In this document: piece after piece, positions 56,998-64,000 of the stretch | Position numbering within the stretch: position 1 is the first letter of the stretch | Layout: each line of letters starts with the position of its first letter | From: SZUA-35 sp964351995 | GTDB taxonomy: Bacteria > Actinomycetota > Acidimicrobiia > Acidimicrobiales > SZUA-35 | Assembly: GCA_964351995.1 (NCBI GenBank) | Contig: CAYGQE010000006.1 | Span: 62,001-126,000, forward strand | Direction: 5' to 3' | Length of the DNA stretch: 64,000 bases | The notes under the pieces: model-generated | Seen by the model: only the letters and a program-made list of their open reading frames with translations | The model's database searches: none | What the model was told of the DNA's origin: nothing | Program-made: the position numbers and the translations under genes

Positions 56998-57843
56998 TCA
57001 CGCCGGGCGGGTGTGTGATGGTGCGAGCTTGTCGAATTGGTCGAGCAGACCTTCGACATCTGGCGCCCAGATGGTGGCACCGGCAGCCTCGGCTTCCACC
57101 CGGCCGGGCACGCCTGCCCCGCCGAGTGCAACGTGAGCGTTTGGTCGGCGAGCACGAATCGCCGTGATGGTGTCCTTGGCCTGAGCGAGACTCGCACTGG
57201 TGGTCGAAGAGATGACGACACCGATGAACGGGCGGTCAGCCGAGCCCATGTCCATCACTTCGAGGAATGACTCGGCAGGAGTGTCGGCCCCGAGGTCTGT
57301 GACCTCGAAGTGGCGGCCCCGGAGGAGGTCGGCGATGATCGCGGTCGTCAGCGCGTGGGCGTCACCGGAGACCAAGCCGACCACGATGTGGCCGCGGCCA
57401 GTACCGCGGCGATGAAAACGAGGTCCGAGTCGGGCCGTGATCCGAGACGCAATGGTGGTCGCCTGGTGTTCGTCGAACACTTCGATCTCGTTGTTGGCCC
57501 ACCGTTGACCGATCGAGCGCATGGCAGGGATGAGCATCCGGAGGTGGATCTCGGCTGGCTCGGCACCGGACGTCAGCGCTTGGGAGACAACGGCCCAGGC
57601 GCCAGGCTCGTCAGCAACGAGGAGTCGGTCTTCGAGCTGCGCAGCGGCTCGAGTGCGTACGCCCTCGCTGGGCTTTGAGTCGTTGCCGTTGGCAAGTGCT
57701 TCGATGTCTGCCGAGTCGACAAACCATTGACCGCCTTCTTTGGTGGCCGCCAAGCGCCCCGTTCGCACATAGCGGTACACGGTCATGTAGTGCAGTCCGA
57801 GGTTCTCGGCTGCAGCCCGAAGGCTGATCGAATCCGCCGGCAT
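56998..57843 (-). CDS. CarH-like B12-binding regulator, paralogue of 47518-48369
   Basis: 281-residue paralogue with the same plan: HTH (AENLGLHYMTVYRYVRTGRL), cap helices with W115, E125 and H126 (IGQRWANNEIEVFDEH), and a cobalamin-binding Rossmann domain with H163 in GDAHALT, so both proteins should bind adenosylcobalamin. Sequence identity to the other copy is clear in the HTH and cap but low in the C-terminal domain, indicating old duplication. GATCAT is 6 bases before ATG 57843. Lies immediately upstream of parC on the same strand; its 3' end overlaps the parC promoter region. Confidence 0.85.
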   Translation of the reverse strand: MPADSISLRAAAENLGLHYMTVYRYVRTGRLAATKEGGQWFVDSADIEALANGNDSKPSEGVRTRAAAQLEDRLLVADEPGAWAVVSQALTSGAEPAEIHLRMLIPAMRSIGQRWANNEIEVFDEHQATTIASRITARLGPRFHRRGTGRGHIVVGLVSGDAHALTTAIIADLLRGRHFEVTDLGADTPAESFLEVMDMGSADRPFIGVVISSTTSASLAQAKDTITAIRARRPNAHVALGGAGVPGRVEAEAAGATIWAPDVEGLLDQFDKLAPSHTRPA

Positions 57844-57928
57844 CAGGGGATGATCTCATACTGGCGACGCATGCTGTGGGATTCACCGGGAAGGATTCAT
57901 GAGCCCGGTGGGCCCGTCGTCGAAGGGA

Positions 57929-58165
57929 TCAGCGGCGACGGCGACGACGGTGGGCGTCAATCTTGCGCGCTGACTTGATGACACCCTCGAGGCGCTCGGT
58001 GAGTTCGGCCGGCTCTTCTCGGGCTTCGGTATCGAGTTCAGGAGCCAAGGCTTCGAGGATGGCGCTGACGCTCACGCCCTGTTCGGCGGCGAATCCGTGC
58101 CACTGATCGTGGGCGTCATCGCTGACATAGGCATGCAGGGCCTTGCGGCCATTGTCTTGAGACAT
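57929..58165 (-). CDS. small RHH-like DNA-binding protein
   Basis: 78-residue protein. LHAYVSDDAHDQWHGFAAEQGVSVSAILEALAPEL has the strand-helix-helix pattern of ribbon-helix-helix (Arc/MetJ) proteins, followed by an acidic helix and a basic KIDAHRRRRRR tail. Such proteins occur as chromosomal regulators or antitoxins; no toxin partner is adjacent. GAGAA 8 bases before ATG 58165 may serve as ribosome site. A short inverted repeat ATCC-GCAA-GGAT lies upstream. Confidence 0.7.
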   Translation of the reverse strand: MSQDNGRKALHAYVSDDAHDQWHGFAAEQGVSVSAILEALAPELDTEAREEPAELTERLEGVIKSARKIDAHRRRRRR

Positions 58166-58273
58166 GGTGTCGTTCTCTCTGTTCGCATCCTTGCGGATAT
58201 CACTCTTCGCGGCGGTGCCAATACTTCCGGCGTCATGTTTGTATCACGATCTTGCACCGGAGCGTTGCAACTC

Positions 58274-58612
58274 TCAGCCCAGTCTCTTGAGCATTCTTCC
58301 CAGGGGGCCTGGTTCTGTCACCGATGCCATTTTGTTCGCTTGCGACGGATCGACCCTCGCCACGGCGGCTGCGACTTCTTTGGCCGAGGGATTCACCATG
58401 AACTCGTCGCCTACGCGAACTGTCGGAACGGTCTCGTTGCCGTTGGCGACCGACCGTACGAACGCTGCGGCGTCGGGGTCTTCCCAGATGTTGTGCTTCT
58501 CGAGCGGGATCTCGATGCCCTTGAGCGACCGATCGAGACTCATGCAGAAGGGGCAGCCGGGTCGCCAGTAGAACTGGATGGCTTCGAGGGTTTGGTGGTT
58601 CGTGCTGCTCAT
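58274..58612 (-). CDS. glutaredoxin-like (mycoredoxin-type) protein
   Basis: 112-residue thioredoxin-fold protein with a CPFC active site (FYWRPGCPFCMSLDRSLK), cis-proline in NETVPTVRVGD and the GxExMVNPSAKEV C-terminal helix start. Actinobacterial members are mycoredoxins reducing mycothiol mixed disulfides; CPFC differs from the usual CGYC/CPYC. A C-terminal extension of about 30 residues (DPSQANKMASVTE...RMLKRLG) is unusual. ATGA overlap with the upstream AI-2E permease gene shows one operon. Confidence 0.88.
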   Translation of the reverse strand: MSSTNHQTLEAIQFYWRPGCPFCMSLDRSLKGIEIPLEKHNIWEDPDAAAFVRSVANGNETVPTVRVGDEFMVNPSAKEVAAAVARVDPSQANKMASVTEPGPLGRMLKRLG

Positions 58613-59793
58613 GAAGGCTCCAACCGGTCATGGTCGTCAGTTGTTCCGGAAACATCGGGTTCATCGATTTCAACGACCCTCCCGACATCAAAGCTCGCGC
58701 CTTCGACCTCGAGTTGATCCTCGACAAGATCGTGGCGCGCGATGTAAGCGGCAAAGAAGCCGCTGGCGGTAGCGACGAAGGGGAGTGCCATGAGCGCACC
58801 CGCTGCACCGAACAAGGTGGTGCCAGCGAGAACGGCTCCGATCGAAACTGCAGGGTGGAGGTCAAGGGTCTGCGCAGTGATCCTCGGCTGCAACAGGTAG
58901 TTCTCGATCTGTTGGTAGGCAACGACGGCCACGATGACCCAGATCGCTTTGGTCGGGTCATCGCCAACGGCAACCAGTGCAGGCAACACGCCAGCAAGGT
59001 AGGTGCCCAGCGTGGGAATGAATTGTGAGATCACACCGACCCACAACGCCAGGGCAACAGCCGATGGCAGGTCGAGTACCGCAAACACGACCCAGTGAAA
59101 GACACCCGAAATGATCGCCAGCACGAGGCGAGAAGAGATGTAGGCGCCAGTCTTGTCGGTCGCGAGGTCGAGAACGCGAAGCACCTCGACTTGACGGGTC
59201 GGCGGCAACACCGAGCAGATCAGGCGGCGGAGTCGAGGCCCGTCGGCGGTCAGGTAGTAGGTGAACAGCAAGATCGTCAGCGCTTGGAACAGCACGCCTG
59301 CGAGCGTGGTGCCGATCGAGAGGAGGTAGCGCGAAGCATCGTTGGCGAAGGCGGTGACCTGACCGCTCTCGATCTGGTTGATCAGATCGTTCGGGTCGAT
59401 CTCGGCGCCGAAACGCTCGTTGGCCCACGTTGCACCGGAACTGACGTAGCCCGGAAGCTCTTCGACAAGATCCGTCAGCTGCGTGGCAATCAGCTGTCCC
59501 ATGAGGGCAACGAACACACCGAACGCCACGAAGACACCAAGCAAGCTGAGCAGCGTGGCTCGACCTCGTTTCACGCCGCGATTGACGAAGAAGCCGACGG
59601 CTGGTTCGAGTGCAAACGACAAGAACACCGCAACGGCGACCTGGACCAGCAGGCTGCGGAGCTCGCGGGCAACGATCAGGGTCAGCCAGAGGCCGACGAG
59701 AATCGACCACCAGAAGACGATGGCCCGACGCACCCACGGGGGCATCGCCGTCGACTCATCTTCGGGGGCAGTCGCACTCGCTGACTCGGACAC
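58609..59793 (-). CDS. AI-2E family transporter (PerM-like)
   Basis: 394-residue membrane protein of the AI-2E exporter superfamily, eight predicted helices arranged as 3 + 5 with the conserved GTTLAGVLFQALTILLFTYYL, WVGVISQFIPTLGTYLAG and YQQIENYLLQPRI motifs. Probable small-solute exporter; true AI-2 transport is unproven for most members. The acidic C-terminal tail is cytosolic. GTG 59793 has TACAGT 6 bases upstream (leaderless). First gene of an operon with the glutaredoxin. Confidence 0.9.
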   Translation of the reverse strand: MSESASATAPEDESTAMPPWVRRAIVFWWSILVGLWLTLIVARELRSLLVQVAVAVFLSFALEPAVGFFVNRGVKRGRATLLSLLGVFVAFGVFVALMGQLIATQLTDLVEELPGYVSSGATWANERFGAEIDPNDLINQIESGQVTAFANDASRYLLSIGTTLAGVLFQALTILLFTYYLTADGPRLRRLICSVLPPTRQVEVLRVLDLATDKTGAYISSRLVLAIISGVFHWVVFAVLDLPSAVALALWVGVISQFIPTLGTYLAGVLPALVAVGDDPTKAIWVIVAVVAYQQIENYLLQPRITAQTLDLHPAVSIGAVLAGTTLFGAAGALMALPFVATASGFFAAYIARHDLVEDQLEVEGASFDVGRVVEIDEPDVSGTTDDHDRLEPS

Positions 59794-59814
59794 GATGTGA
59801 CTGTACTGCTGGGG

Positions 59815-61008
59815 TCAGAGCGGAGTCGGGACCTTCGTTGGTGGCGGTGGTGGTGCTGCCGACACACCCCACGGATTCGGGGGAGTGAAGAGCGGATCGA
59901 GTTGCGAAGGCGTGAGCGTGCCGATCGGGAGCCCAGTGGCGGGGTCATGAACGACGATCACAACGGCTGCGTCGAGGGTGCCTTCGGGGGACCGATCCAT
60001 GAAACCCGAGATGCTCTCGGTGCTCCACGCTCGGATGACCTGATCGACCGGGATCATCACCGACGCAATCGTGGTCCAGGACCGTTCGGGGCCGGGCATG
60101 GTCTGGCCCGCCTTGGGGCTGACGTAGCCAATGGGGGCGGCACCCCAGTGCACGACTGGGCGACCGATGGCCGGACCTGTTGCCGTCGACCGGAGGAACC
60201 CATCGATCGAGAGATCGCTTGGCACCGACGCTGGTCGAGCCGTCATCACATCACCGAGTGAGGCGCCGGACAGCCGAGAGCGGATCACTGCACCGATGAT
60301 CTCTCGCCATGCGGCATGGGCGATGAACGCCCCCGTGAGCGCAGAGAGAACGAACAGCCACCAGCTGAGAATGTCGGCGAAAACGAAGACTCCAGCGGCA
60401 ATCAACACAAACGTGATGCCGGCGACGAGCCCGGCCCGAGCGCTGGTGAGTCGAGCCTGTTCTGCGTTGTTTGACAATCGCCACAATAGTGCGGTGAGTA
60501 CGCGTCCTCCATCGAGGGGAGCAATGGGAATCAGGTTGCTGACGCCAAGGAACGCATTGGTGATCGCCAACCAGCTCGCGGCAGAGGCCGCCAGGCCCCA
60601 GGTCGACCAACGGTCGATGCTGAGAGCGGCGACTGCAAAGAAAGCCCCGAGCCCCAACGACACCGCGGGGCCCGCGAAGGCAATGTCGAACTCGGCCCGA
60701 GGTGTGGGTGCTTGCCGCCGAAGTTTGGCGATCCCGCCCAGTACCCACAGCGTGATGCCGTCGACCTCGATGCCATGGCGGTGCGCTGCAGCGGCATGCC
60801 CGAGCTCATGTCCGAGAATCGAGGCGAAGAACAGAAAGGTGATGCTGCCGCTGGTGATGAGCCGGGCCTGGAGGTCTGCCGATGGCCACCAGATCGGTAG
60901 TGCGCCGTACGTCAGGCTGACGACGAGATACACCGCAACGGCGAGAATGCTCCAGTTGATCCCGATGGGGATGCCAGCAATACGCCCGAGGCGGATGGTG
61001 TCACGCAC
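59815..61008 (-). CDS. site-2 protease family (M50) membrane metalloprotease
   Basis: 397-residue intramembrane zinc protease of the Rip3/SpoIVFB type. HELGH (SILGHELGHAAAA) and the distal PLDGGR are the zinc site; about six helices lie in residues 18-235. A C-terminal soluble region (about 240-380) resembles a CBS-like regulatory domain, followed by a Pro-rich tail. No PDZ domain. Such proteases release anti-sigma factors or membrane regulators; no sigma/anti-sigma pair is in the window. GTG 61008 has CACAAT 6 bases upstream. Confidence 0.9.
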   Translation of the reverse strand: MRDTIRLGRIAGIPIGINWSILAVAVYLVVSLTYGALPIWWPSADLQARLITSGSITFLFFASILGHELGHAAAAHRHGIEVDGITLWVLGGIAKLRRQAPTPRAEFDIAFAGPAVSLGLGAFFAVAALSIDRWSTWGLAASAASWLAITNAFLGVSNLIPIAPLDGGRVLTALLWRLSNNAEQARLTSARAGLVAGITFVLIAAGVFVFADILSWWLFVLSALTGAFIAHAAWREIIGAVIRSRLSGASLGDVMTARPASVPSDLSIDGFLRSTATGPAIGRPVVHWGAAPIGYVSPKAGQTMPGPERSWTTIASVMIPVDQVIRAWSTESISGFMDRSPEGTLDAAVVIVVHDPATGLPIGTLTPSQLDPLFTPPNPWGVSAAPPPPPTKVPTPL

Positions 61009-61040
61009 CCGCCCATTGTGCCCGCCGTTCGTCGATCATC

Positions 61041-61105
61041 GGGGGTCAGGCCCCCTCAACGACATCTGACGTGGCTGGGAGTTGAGAGCCCCAGAGAGCA
61101 ACTCC
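61041..61105. terminator. hairpins between SDR and M50 genes
   Basis: GGGGG-TCAGG-CCCCC (61041-61055) and GGAGTTG (61078-61084) with CAACTCC (61099-61105) lie in the 121-bp gap after the SDR gene. Both are on the path of minus-strand read-through from the SDR gene; no other element seen in the gap. Confidence 0.55.
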
Positions 61106-61129
61106 GTTCGTGAGCGAAGCGGACGGCGG

Positions 61130-61927
61130 TCAGCCTCGGAAGGAGACGAGACCGCCACCGTCGAGGACCATGTGCTGGCCGGTCATCCAGCTGCCGGCAT
61201 CCGAGGCGAGGAACAGGGCGGCATTCGCGATGTCCCAGGTCTCGCCAAGGCGCTCGAGCGGGTAGTTCTTGGCCACTTGGTCGCCAGCCTCACCCTCCCA
61301 CAGCATGCGGGCGAAGTCGGTCTTGATCAGGCCCGGGCAGATGGCATTGACGCGCACCTTTGGACCGAGTTCGGCGCCGAGTTGCTCGGTCATGTGGATC
61401 ATCGCCGACTTGGTGAGGTCGTAAACGCCTAACACGGGGCTGGTCATGAGACCGCCGACTGATGAGATGTTGATCACGACGCCGCCGTTCTCCTTCATCC
61501 AACCGTTCCAGGCTGCTTGGGTGAGGAGCAGCGGGCCGGTCAGATTGACAGCGATCGTCTTGTCCCAGCGACCGAGGTCGACATCGATCATGGGGCCGGC
61601 GTACGGGTTGGTCGCAGCGTTGTTGACGAGGATGTCGATCGCTCCGAAGTGCTCGATCGTGCCGTCGACCAAGGCCTGGGCTGCCTCAGGCTGTCCGGTG
61701 TTGCCCACGAGCCACGCACAGCCGGGGTTGCCGGAGTCTTCGTCGATCTCGGCGGCAGCGGCTTCGAGCGCTTCGGCTTTGCGGGCAGCGATCATCACCT
61801 TGGCGCCATGGGCTGCGAAGGTGGTCGCGATCTGCTTACCGATTCCTCGGGAGCCACCGGTGACGAGCGCCACCTTGCCCGTGAGGTCCATCGTGGTCAT
61901 GCCGGTCTGCTTTGCTACGTCTTCCAT
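61130..61927 (-). CDS. short-chain dehydrogenase/reductase
   Basis: 265-residue classical SDR: cofactor motif GGSRGIG near residue 24, NNAA, catalytic serine in NISSVGG, and YDLTKS with the active-site Tyr and Lys. The adenine-ribose loop AARKAE suggests NADP preference. Start ATG 61927 uncertain; ATG 61891 (MDLTGKVALV) would begin exactly at the fold. Divergent from an alpha/beta hydrolase-like gene. Likely lipid or small alcohol substrate; not assignable. Confidence 0.9.
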   Translation of the reverse strand: MEDVAKQTGMTTMDLTGKVALVTGGSRGIGKQIATTFAAHGAKVMIAARKAEALEAAAAEIDEDSGNPGCAWLVGNTGQPEAAQALVDGTIEHFGAIDILVNNAATNPYAGPMIDVDLGRWDKTIAVNLTGPLLLTQAAWNGWMKENGGVVINISSVGGLMTSPVLGVYDLTKSAMIHMTEQLGAELGPKVRVNAICPGLIKTDFARMLWEGEAGDQVAKNYPLERLGETWDIANAALFLASDAGSWMTGQHMVLDGGGLVSFRG

Positions 61928-62005
61928 GGCGGCCGAACGTAGTCCTGGGTTGGAGCGCCGTCACGTTGTGGGCTGATCGGAGGACGTTTTCGGTAGCGTC
62001 GCCGA

Positions 62006-62794
62006 GTGGAACAGCGGCGGTTTCTCGACGTGCCGGGAAGGTCGAGCGTTGGTTTCGATGGCGACCGAGACGATGTCGCCGTGTGGTGTCGCGGCCCAAT
62101 CGAGCGACACTCCAGTGCCGTGCTCTTGGTGCACGACCGCCTGAGCAACGCTCGCTCGTGGGATCTCGTGATGGGCCGGCTGCCTGCGGGTGTAGCCGTC
62201 GTGGCCGTGGACCTTCGCGGTCGAGGTTCGGCGTGGCGGCAATCACCGTCTCTCGGTCTCGGCACCCACGTTGCCGACCTCGTTGATCTTCTCGTCCGCC
62301 TCGACTTCGACGAGGTGCTTGCCGTTGGGCATGGGTTCGGAGCGACGGTGGTGCAGGCGCTCGCAACGACGTCGCCGGACCGCGTTGCCCTCACGATCGG
62401 CGTGCTTGGCCAGGTCAGTGATGATCCGTTCGAGTCTGTGCTGGGCTTGGCTTTTCCCGATCGGGACGAACACCTCCGCTTCTGGAAGCTCCACCCTCGC
62501 TTCGCCTCGGCCGATGCTCGCGCCATCGACGCATTCGTTGCCCACGGGATTGCGGGTCCGCAAGATCACCATCGATGGCGGGTCGACCTTCGCTCGCTGG
62601 TCGCCGACGATCACGACGCCGCGACGGGATCGGCGTCGAGCTTTTCTCGGACCATCACCATTGGCAGCGACATGCAGGCGCCGACGTTGGTTGGCACCAC
62701 GACGCAGCTGCCCCATCTCGATCCTGCCGTGGGATTGCTGACCACGATCGGAGCAGACGCGATCGCTGCTCAGATCCTTCCGTTCCTGGTCTGA
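62006..62794 (+). CDS. alpha/beta hydrolase-fold protein without nucleophile serine
   Basis: 262-residue hydrolase-fold protein. The elbow reads AVGHGFGATVV: glycine stands where GxSxG enzymes carry serine. The oxyanion strand VLLVHDRLSNAR, the DLRGRGSA turn and the histidine-containing C terminus are otherwise recognisable, though the last strand is short. Catalysis of the usual type is unlikely; a ligand-binding or scaffold role, or a degraded gene, should be considered. GTG 62006 has TAGCGT 6 bases upstream. Convergent with the HEPN gene, 6 bases apart. Confidence 0.72.
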   Translation: MEQRRFLDVPGRSSVGFDGDRDDVAVWCRGPIERHSSAVLLVHDRLSNARSWDLVMGRLPAGVAVVAVDLRGRGSAWRQSPSLGLGTHVADLVDLLVRLDFDEVLAVGHGFGATVVQALATTSPDRVALTIGVLGQVSDDPFESVLGLAFPDRDEHLRFWKLHPRFASADARAIDAFVAHGIAGPQDHHRWRVDLRSLVADDHDAATGSASSFSRTITIGSDMQAPTLVGTTTQLPHLDPAVGLLTTIGADAIAAQILPFLV

Positions 62795-62800
62795 AACCAG

Positions 62801-63610
62801 CTACGCAGCGAGCAAGACCATCACCAGAAGCATGGCAGCGATGAACCCGACGAACAGCCACTCCATACGGCTTCTCGTCAGGCGCTCGTTGCGCAGGTAG
62901 GTCTCGAGGATCTCGGATCGACCGGCGGCTTCGAGCAACTCTTGTTCCATCTCGCTGAGGCGGTGTTGACGGCCGGCGTTTGCCCGTCGAGCCAGAGCAA
63001 GTTGGCTGGTGAGAGCCTCTTGCTGGCTCTTGAGATCGGAGAATGCTGTCTCGGTGTCGCTGAGTTGCTGCTCCAGCGCCACTCGATCGACATCGGGAGC
63101 GGTCGCGTCGTCGCCGGTCGGAAGGGGGTTCTTCAAACGAGCGCGGATCTTGCGGAGATCACTTGCCGAGTCAGGCTCGACGGGAGCGAGGATCCGTTCG
63201 ATGGCAAGCAAGATGCTCTCGAGGTAGGACGTGTCGTCTGGGAGGTTGAAGTGAGCCCAGAGGTTTCGAGCCTCGATCAACTGCTCGACCAGTCGCCGCA
63301 GGTCTGCAGTGAACGTGTTGCTGAAGACTGGGCCCCAAAAGCGGCGAAGTACGAGGAGCTGGAACAGCGGATCTGTCGCACCGTGCTCGGCTGGACGGCC
63401 CATGCGGTTGGCGGCCGCCTCGGTCCAGGAGACCTCGTCTGCGAAGTGTTCGTGCATCTGTTCGTCGATGAACGGACCCATTCCGAGCGCGAAGATCTCG
63501 AAGGCCTCGGCCATCTGGCCGTGCCTGCTCACTCTCAGATCGGGGCGAACGGATGTCATGGGTGGCTCGGTACTGCTTTCCACGTCGGGCGTCGATCTGA
63601 TTATCGGCAC
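62801..63610 (-). CDS. Swt1-type HEPN protein with coiled coil and membrane anchor
   Basis: 269-residue protein. Residues about 30-145 match the Swt1-family HEPN domain: FEIFALGMGPFIDEQM at the start and EARNLWAHFNLPDDTSYLES with R115-x4-H120, the RNase active-site motif of HEPN domains. A charged coiled coil (about 175-243) leads to a C-terminal membrane helix (about 250-268), so the domain faces the cytosol. Swt1-type HEPN domains are often found in conflict or RNA-decay systems. GTG 63610 is the longest start; ATG 63559 is equally possible, with no clear ribosome site at either. Confidence 0.75.
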   Translation of the reverse strand: MPIIRSTPDVESSTEPPMTSVRPDLRVSRHGQMAEAFEIFALGMGPFIDEQMHEHFADEVSWTEAAANRMGRPAEHGATDPLFQLLVLRRFWGPVFSNTFTADLRRLVEQLIEARNLWAHFNLPDDTSYLESILLAIERILAPVEPDSASDLRKIRARLKNPLPTGDDATAPDVDRVALEQQLSDTETAFSDLKSQQEALTSQLALARRANAGRQHRLSEMEQELLEAAGRSEILETYLRNERLTRSRMEWLFVGFIAAMLLVMVLLAA

Positions 63611-63689
63611 GAAATGGCGCTGGCTGAGAAGAATCTTTCAGCGGGAACAGTCTTCTGACTTCCCGCTCGAATCGCTCAAGTTTGGGTCT

Positions 63690-63701
63690 GAACGGCCGTT
63701 C
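63690..63701. promoter_or_regulatory. 12-bp perfect palindrome before the GGDEF gene
   Basis: GAACGGCCGTTC lies 8 bases before the GTG of the GGDEF gene, in the 99-bp gap divergent from the HEPN gene; a possible operator or promoter-proximal site. Confidence 0.4.
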
Positions 63702-63709
63702 CCACAGTT

Positions 63710-64000
63710 GTGAAGAAAACCCGACTCGCCCTTCATCCAGGGCAAGTGCTCCTGGCCGGCGTGATCGGCGCGGTCCTTTGGACCGCTGTACTGTCGACCC
63801 TGGTCGGCATTTCGTTTCGGGAGACCGTCTTGGCATCGAGCGGCGGCTTCATGGGCGCCGCAGCGGGAACATGCGGTGCGCTCATCCAGGCCCACCGAGC
63901 TCGGGCCGCACGCGACATGTTGGAGCGAGCGGAACACGAAGCCAATCACGATGGTCTGACGAACCTGTTGAACCGCAACGCACTCCTTCGCCAGCTCGAC
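63710..64000 (+). CDS. GGDEF protein, N-terminal part (cut by window end)
   Basis: 97 codons of an open frame running off the window from GTG 63710. Two membrane helices (about residues 12-34 and 40-60; LLAGVIGAVLWTAVL and SSGGFMGAAAGTCGALI) precede a cytosolic helix and HDGLTNLLNRNALLRQL, the first helix-turn of a GGDEF diguanylate cyclase domain. The active-site loop is beyond the end. Divergent from the HEPN gene. Confidence 0.72.
   Translation, partial: MKKTRLALHPGQVLLAGVIGAVLWTAVLSTLVGISFRETVLASSGGFMGAAAGTCGALIQAHRARAARDMLERAEHEANHDGLTNLLNRNALLRQLD

Overview
The window is high-G+C chromosomal DNA from an actinobacterium. Two WhiB iron-sulfur proteins, DUF3107, a paired ArsA/Get3-type ATPase operon, a PdtaS-type kinase next to whiB1, a ferrochelatase with a C-terminal cysteine cluster and a sporadic HelD helicase point to Actinomycetota. 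The mix (marine-type sugar ABC system with a GH13_18 phosphorylase, DUF1501/DUF1800 pair) fits an Ilumatobacter-like member of Acidimicrobiia best, but the species assignment is an inference. No rRNA, tRNA, CRISPR array, prophage or insertion sequence was seen, and nearly all bases are coding.

Layout. 0-2.1 kb: two-component system. 2.1-9.2 kb: small metabolic genes (ferric-reductase-like flavoprotein, pterin dehydratase, methyltransferase, two RidA proteins, GNAT, DinB, VOC proteins, TetR regulator, esterase lipoprotein). 9.4-13 kb: LysR regulator divergent from a Gfo/Idh dehydrogenase and an LLM-type monooxygenase. 13-16.6 kb: MerR remnant, ICMT-like methyltransferase, DUF4214-DUF3048 cell-surface protein, cysteine desulfurase. 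16.7-25.3 kb: Mrp, DUF3107, two ArsA ATPases, PdtaS kinase, WhiB1, GDPD, lipid kinase. 25.3-28.6 kb: electron-transfer flavoprotein etfBA and an M20 peptidase. 28.5-35 kb (minus): actin-like-fold protein, DUF2510 protein, RecB-like Fe-S nuclease, TPM-like secreted protein, DUF1501 and DUF1800 proteins. 35.1-37 kb: second two-component system. 37-43.4 kb (minus): LacI-controlled-looking sugar ABC transporter with a GH13_18 sugar phosphorylase. 43.6-50.3 kb: metallopeptidase, ABC1 kinase, ferrochelatase, WhiB, CarH-like B12 photoreceptor, EEP hydrolase, membrane protein. 50.3-57.8 kb: HelD, topoisomerase IV (parC-parE), second CarH-like protein. 57.9-64 kb: small RHH-like protein, glutaredoxin, AI-2E permease, M50 protease, SDR, nucleophile-less alpha/beta hydrolase, Swt1-type HEPN membrane protein and the start of a GGDEF protein.

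The clearest window-wide signal is the mode of translation initiation: about two dozen genes have a -10-like hexamer (NANNNT, often GACAAT, GACACT, TAGTGT or TAGCGT) 6 to 8 bases before the start codon and no Shine-Dalgarno sequence, i.e. leaderless transcripts; only about ten genes have a clear GGAGG-like site. I used this signal to choose many starts.

Most unusual items: a 300-bp intergenic block at 47.2-47.5 kb packed with inverted repeats, including two mutually exclusive stems, lying between a CarH-like B12 regulator and a WhiB-ferrochelatase pair that has its own double operator; a membrane-anchored HEPN protein; a VOC protein with a clean internal deletion at an inverted repeat; complementary P-loop lysine losses in the two ArsA partners; an 18-bp tandem repeat in the parC leader; and a MalF-type permease with an extra N-terminal membrane domain.
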